This document shows, one piece after another, positions 59,701-64,000 of a stretch of 64,000 nt of DNA. The position numbers were made by a program, and so were the translations under genes. Origin of the DNA: Larus michahellis (Eukaryota > Chordata > Aves > Charadriiformes > Laridae); NCBI RefSeq assembly GCF_964199755.1, contig NC_133901.1, positions 8,657,016-8,721,015 of the forward strand, read 5' to 3'. Positions within the stretch are counted from its first letter, which is position 1; each line of letters begins with the position of its first letter. The notes beneath the pieces are model-generated. The model was not told the DNA's origin. It searched no databases and worked only from the letters and a program-made list of their open reading frames with translations.

Positions 59701-62700
59701 GTACACTTGATAAAGGTTAAGAAACTAAAAATAGCTGTAAATGGGGTAAATCTTAGCTTTGTGACTATTCCCCAAGGCAAATACGGTCCTATTATGAAAT
59801 ACCCCCTCAAGAAAACCCCAAAGAATCAGTGGTGTGTAGTCACTTGAAGATGCAGACCAGTGATGCACAATTTCATGCTGAATTCCCCAAGTACATACGA
59901 TACCACCATTAAAGAGAGAGGATTCAAATTGCACGTGCTTTGTGTTATCAGAATTGATGCTAACACATTTATACTGCAACCACTGTTCACATTTGGGGAA
60001 GTACAATAAAAGAGGATCCTATAAATACTCACATGCTTGAGAATTTCTGTGCTTCTCTGTTTCACTGGGCTCACAAAGTTTTTTTCTGCACTTCAACGTG
60101 TGACAGTGTAAAAGGTACTGATTTGATACACTAAAGCTGCAGTAGATTGAAAGAAATAGCACTTGGTTTCAAACCAAGGGAAAGAGAGTAGAACGGGAGA
60201 TTAAAGATGATTTATACCATCAAACATCGCCTCTGAACTGGAGGAGCCTCCAAACAACAAGACCAGAAGACTTGATGGATAGTTCACTGGAAAAGTTTGT
60301 CAACAGCACAGGAGCGGTTAAAAGAGAGCTCTGAAGCCTGCTCATTACTGTTTCACTTTTATAGGATGTTGCACGCATTTTAAAAGCAGTAGAAAAATAT
60401 ATAAAATAATGAAAACAGATAGAATATTTGCAGGTTTTTGTCCAGAAGAGGTTACTAGACCTCCTTGATGGACACGGATATCACAGTCCCTTACATGTCA
60501 AGTGGTATTCCTGTACTGACCCAAATAACTTGCATTTAAGTGATAGCTTTCAAGTCCTTTTAACTTTTCTTCACTTCCTGGCTTTAACAATTCTGGTCAA
60601 AAACAATCCCATAAGTTTAACAGGAGACCAAGTCAAAGGCCTTGAAAGTAATTCATGTCACAGTGAGTATTTATTGGCTTCAACTGCTTTCTCTCTCCTT
60701 GTTTATTTTTCTATTAGTTGCCTATGGAACTATTACAGCTACACAGCAAACTTCCCCATAGGCCAATTGGCACGTATGATACACAGGTTTTTAGAAAACT
60801 TGTCTATTGTACACTCACTCAAAACATAAGAGACTTCGTTTTGTCTTTAGCATAGCCTGTCCTTTTTTAAAAAATGCAACATATCATACATGTTGAGCAC
60901 TAACACCTGCAGGAAACAGAGTCTGTGTTGAGTCACATATATAAAATCCATTGGAAAAACTGTTACTAGCTGTGCAAGAAGGGCGTCTGTCACTGCTGAC
61001 ACCGAACATATATGTTTGTCTTTTGAAAAAAATAATCCTACCCATAACCAGAAAGATTTAAAAATAGTCAGAAGCCTCCAAACCCTGAAAAAAAGACACA
61101 CACTAAAAAGAATATACATATTTTTATTCCCATGCTTAACCGTAGCCGAGGTCAGCCCTGCAATGCATTAGATCACCTCTTCAAAGCTTGATTTATCGAG
61201 CGAAAAATTTGGAGACTAATTACACAGAAAGTAAGTTCTTGTGATTAATTATTTGGAATAAAATCAAGCCATAATTATTGATGGGGGGTGGGGGAAAAGC
61301 CATAAACAATTTACTTAAAATCAAGTAACAGGGCTTGTTTTTAACTACAGCAAGATGCTGAAGTTAGAACTGGAAAAGTTGCAAAACAAAATAAACTGAA
61401 GCTTTTCCAAATTCATTGTATTATACTACAGTCATCTGTTAGTGATTAAGAGCCAGTGAGGTCTGTTGTAAAATGCTTACAAAGGATATAGAAATAGTCT
61501 TCAAATATGAAACAAATTAGGAATAACTGGCCTCTAAACAAGTATCTGATGTATGAAAGATGGTACGAAAATGAAAACCTCAGAATGCTTTTTAGACCAG
61601 CTGCCTGAAACAACCCTCATTTCCATTTCTAAAGGGTCCAAGTCAGATGTGACATAAGCGTGATGCAAACCATCGCTCAATGTTAATGTGGGGAAATTTG
61701 CCATATTGTATAGTTTGCTAAAGAAGAACAGGGAAGGGAAGAGAGGCTTATTAACATATAACTTACACCACCGCCATCCTTTTTGAACGTGGACCAATTT
61801 AACTGGGATGAAAGGTAAAAAGATATTCTAGAACAAAATCTACACGCACTGCATTCTAGAAACTAGAGTATACATGTCACTTCAAGTTAGATCACTCACT
61901 TTGGTTCCTTTTCTTCAGATATTAAATGCTGTAGAGCTTCATTTTTACTGTCACCAAACTCTGAAGCAAATGAGCAGAGCCTAGCTTGAGGCCTGGCTGT
62001 TAGAGGATGCACTTTCAGCTTTTAAGGGACACAAAAAATCAGGGTTTAAAATAAACCTATTTTCTAAATTATGTGGAAGCAGAAAATGCCTGTGTTTGTA
62101 CATATTTAGGAGCATCCTCCCAGCCCTGACCTGGACCTGTTCAGCATTTGAGCTTTTATTTTCCCAAGTCAAGAAGCTTCTTCGTAAATTCAGAGTCACG
62201 TTTGCTCAACAGCAAATTATAGCAACATAATCTCTACAGCAACTTAGGAAATTGCCATGGAAATTCCTTCTTGTCCTGGTTTTGTGATACAGGTTCTCTG
62301 TCCTCGTCGTACTGACCCTCAGGTCTCGGTTACTCACAACCTCTTTGTTGCACTCGGGAGAAAGGAAACAACCATATCACTGACAGTGATGCTGACAGAG
62401 GAGGCAGGAAAAGGAGGAGAACATAAGAGGGGAAAGGAAGTACCTAGAAAGTTACCAATGGGGTCAAAGCCTCATGGCTCAGGTTTGCAGGCTTTCCAGC
62501 ACGAGTGACAAAGAACCAGATCTACAAGCTCTTACTTCTCTTTAACCTCTTACCTTTTTTTAAGCTCATAGATCTCATTTAAGCCTCTGAACTCCCACAA
62601 AACCTAAAGCACCAAAACCACGAGCATGAAACCTCTGCGCAGGGTGGTTTTAACTCCTTTCCTCGAACAGGGACAGCTGCAGCACATGAGTGCACTATTG

Positions 62701-63691
62701 TCGTGAGTGGGAGAAGCTGGCCCCTCACAGTCCTCGCCTCCTCCCTCCCCACCCTCTGTTACGCACCCTGCACCAAAGCTTTTCTCACCAGCAATCCCCG
62801 CTTCACCTCGCTGCTTGCCTTTCTGTGGCCTGCGCTTCCTCTGCTCCCATGACGTCCTCAGCCGCTTGTCCTACCTCCAGAGCCCTGCTGAGAGAAACGG
62901 AGTGCGTGAAGGGAACTGGTAGCATCAGGAAACAATTGGCGCTGCTCAGACCTCCATGTGTCAGCTAAGGAGAATCGCGCTTTGTATTTCATTTTAAAAG
63001 TAATGTCGGAGCTGTCATCGCAGGGAGGATAAATGAGAAAAGACTGGATCTTAGTTTCTTCCAGCTAAAGAGAAAATTTTAGAGACAAACATGGCAAGTG
63101 TTCCAATAAGGAAAAAATTAGCTTGCTCCCTCTGCAAAATTTTATAAACACTTCCGCAAAAAAATATTACAAAAATGCCATTACCCTGTAATAAGCAGCT
63201 GTGGGATACCAGATATGACGTTAAGTAAAGCAGTGCATTGTAAAACTGGCAGAGATGTCAAAATAATCTAAAGTTAACCTTTCTATATGAGATATAACTC
63301 AGGTGCGGATGAGAAGTTTGCCCCCTAAATTAGATAAAAGAAACTTAATTTGCTGCATAAGTTATTGACAGTGTCAATTAAGACTGAAGGCAAAAAACCC
63401 CAAACTGCATTGCTGCACATTTTCTCTTGGGTGCTGAACTTACTGAAATTGTCTGAATTTAATAAAACTTTACCGTCTTCTAGTATGATTGGTGTCAGAA
63501 AACAAATTATTTTATTTTCCTAAGTCCTGGAGGAAACTGCCACACAGGTTACAGAGACTCTCTGGAGACAAAGACAGAAAGCTAAATAACGGCAAAGAAA
63601 GAGATGGGAAAAGAACATGTTTGTAATTCTGTCTAGAACCATCAAGTATTACAGAAAAACAATCATTAGGCTGGGGTAGGAGCACAGGCGC
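56786..63691. other. Gene-poor intergenic stretch
   Basis: AT-rich unique sequence with homopolymer runs. The frames at 58269-58541 and 60428-60829 lack splice context and family resemblance. The final 250 bases beyond 63755 contain a short tandem of ACAAAGAATTTGT at 63806-63830 and nothing else. Confidence 0.6.
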
Positions 63692-63755
63692 TGTCAAAGG
63701 ACACTGGGCTAGATGAGCTTTTGGCCTGACCTGATGTGGCTGTCTTTGTCTTACA
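63692..63755 (+). mobile_element. Ancient CR1-type 3' fragment
   Basis: GGACACTGGGCTAGATGAGC followed by TTTTGGCCTGACCTGATGTGGCTGTC (shown here in pieces: TTTTGGCCTGACC, TGATGTGGCTGTC) resembles the 'gggctagatggacc ... ctgacccagtatggc' end of old sauropsid CR1 families. It is diverged and short. Confidence 0.65.
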
Positions 63756-64000
63756 TTTTCACCCAAAACATGGCCCATTTCTCTTGAGGTACTTCAGACT
63801 TGGTTACAAAGAATTTGTAACAAAGAATTTGTTAACAAGCAACAAAAAGGAATAAAGGAAGCTGCAGAAGGGACAAAACAGAAACAGCTCGGGGTTTCTG
63901 GGAAGGTAAGAAAAAAAGGGAGTAACTACATTTGCATCAGCTACCCTAGCAGAAAGAAAGAAAACAGCGTGCAAGAGAATGTGATGATATGAACTATTAT

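Noticed and set aside
60428-60829. 133-codon plus-strand frame
   Set aside because: No splice context, no family resemblance, AT-rich chance frame.
40000-64000. RARRES1/ovocalyxin-32, expected upstream of MFSD1 from mammalian gene order
   Set aside because: No latexin-like exon could be recognised in this stretch; it may lie beyond the window.
1-64000. CRISPR arrays, operons, phage or bacterial defence systems
   Set aside because: The window is vertebrate nuclear DNA with introns and CR1 elements; no such structure is present.

Overview
The window is nuclear DNA from a bird. The evidence is several CR1 retrotransposon 3' ends of avian type (terminal ATTCTATGAT-like repeats, about 3.9, 8.3, 13.7, 16.1, 42.9, 56.7 and 63.7 kb), compact GT-AG introns, and a single recognisable multi-exon vertebrate gene. 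It is not bacterial, and most open frames in it are chance frames. I cannot name the species.

The gene is MFSD1, a 12-helix lysosomal major-facilitator transporter, on the minus strand. Sixteen coding exons run from the ATG at 39530 down to about 24.86 kb. All were placed by reading-frame continuity, splice sites and agreement with the family. The joined frame is 504 codons before the last visible splice decision, about 40 residues beyond the point where I recall the human protein ending. The end is uncertain: the frame either reads through to a stop at 24843 or splices to a candidate last exon at 23960-24040.

The MFSD1 promoter is a CpG island (about 39.15-39.70 kb). It holds two GTCACGTG boxes of the TFEB/CLEAR type just upstream of the ATG, an RFX X-box, and a start-plus-donor (39642-39696) pointing the other way, so it looks bidirectional. 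Candidate plus-strand exons of a divergent transcript lie at 40376, 43593-43696 and perhaps 45700, but none encodes a protein I recognise.

Downstream of MFSD1 (1-24 kb) I see one decayed P2Y-like G-protein-coupled receptor on the plus strand (18.13-18.92 kb) with several frameshifts, CR1 copies, some AT-rich stretches that look like conserved non-coding DNA, and a possible isolated minus-strand micro-exon at 14.84 kb. Upstream (46-64 kb) is gene-poor, with two CR1 fragments. Non-coding structures of interest are a compound palindrome at 12.13-12.21 kb, a G-quadruplex motif and a 12-bp hairpin in MFSD1 introns, and a CR1 copy flanked by an 11-bp exact direct repeat.
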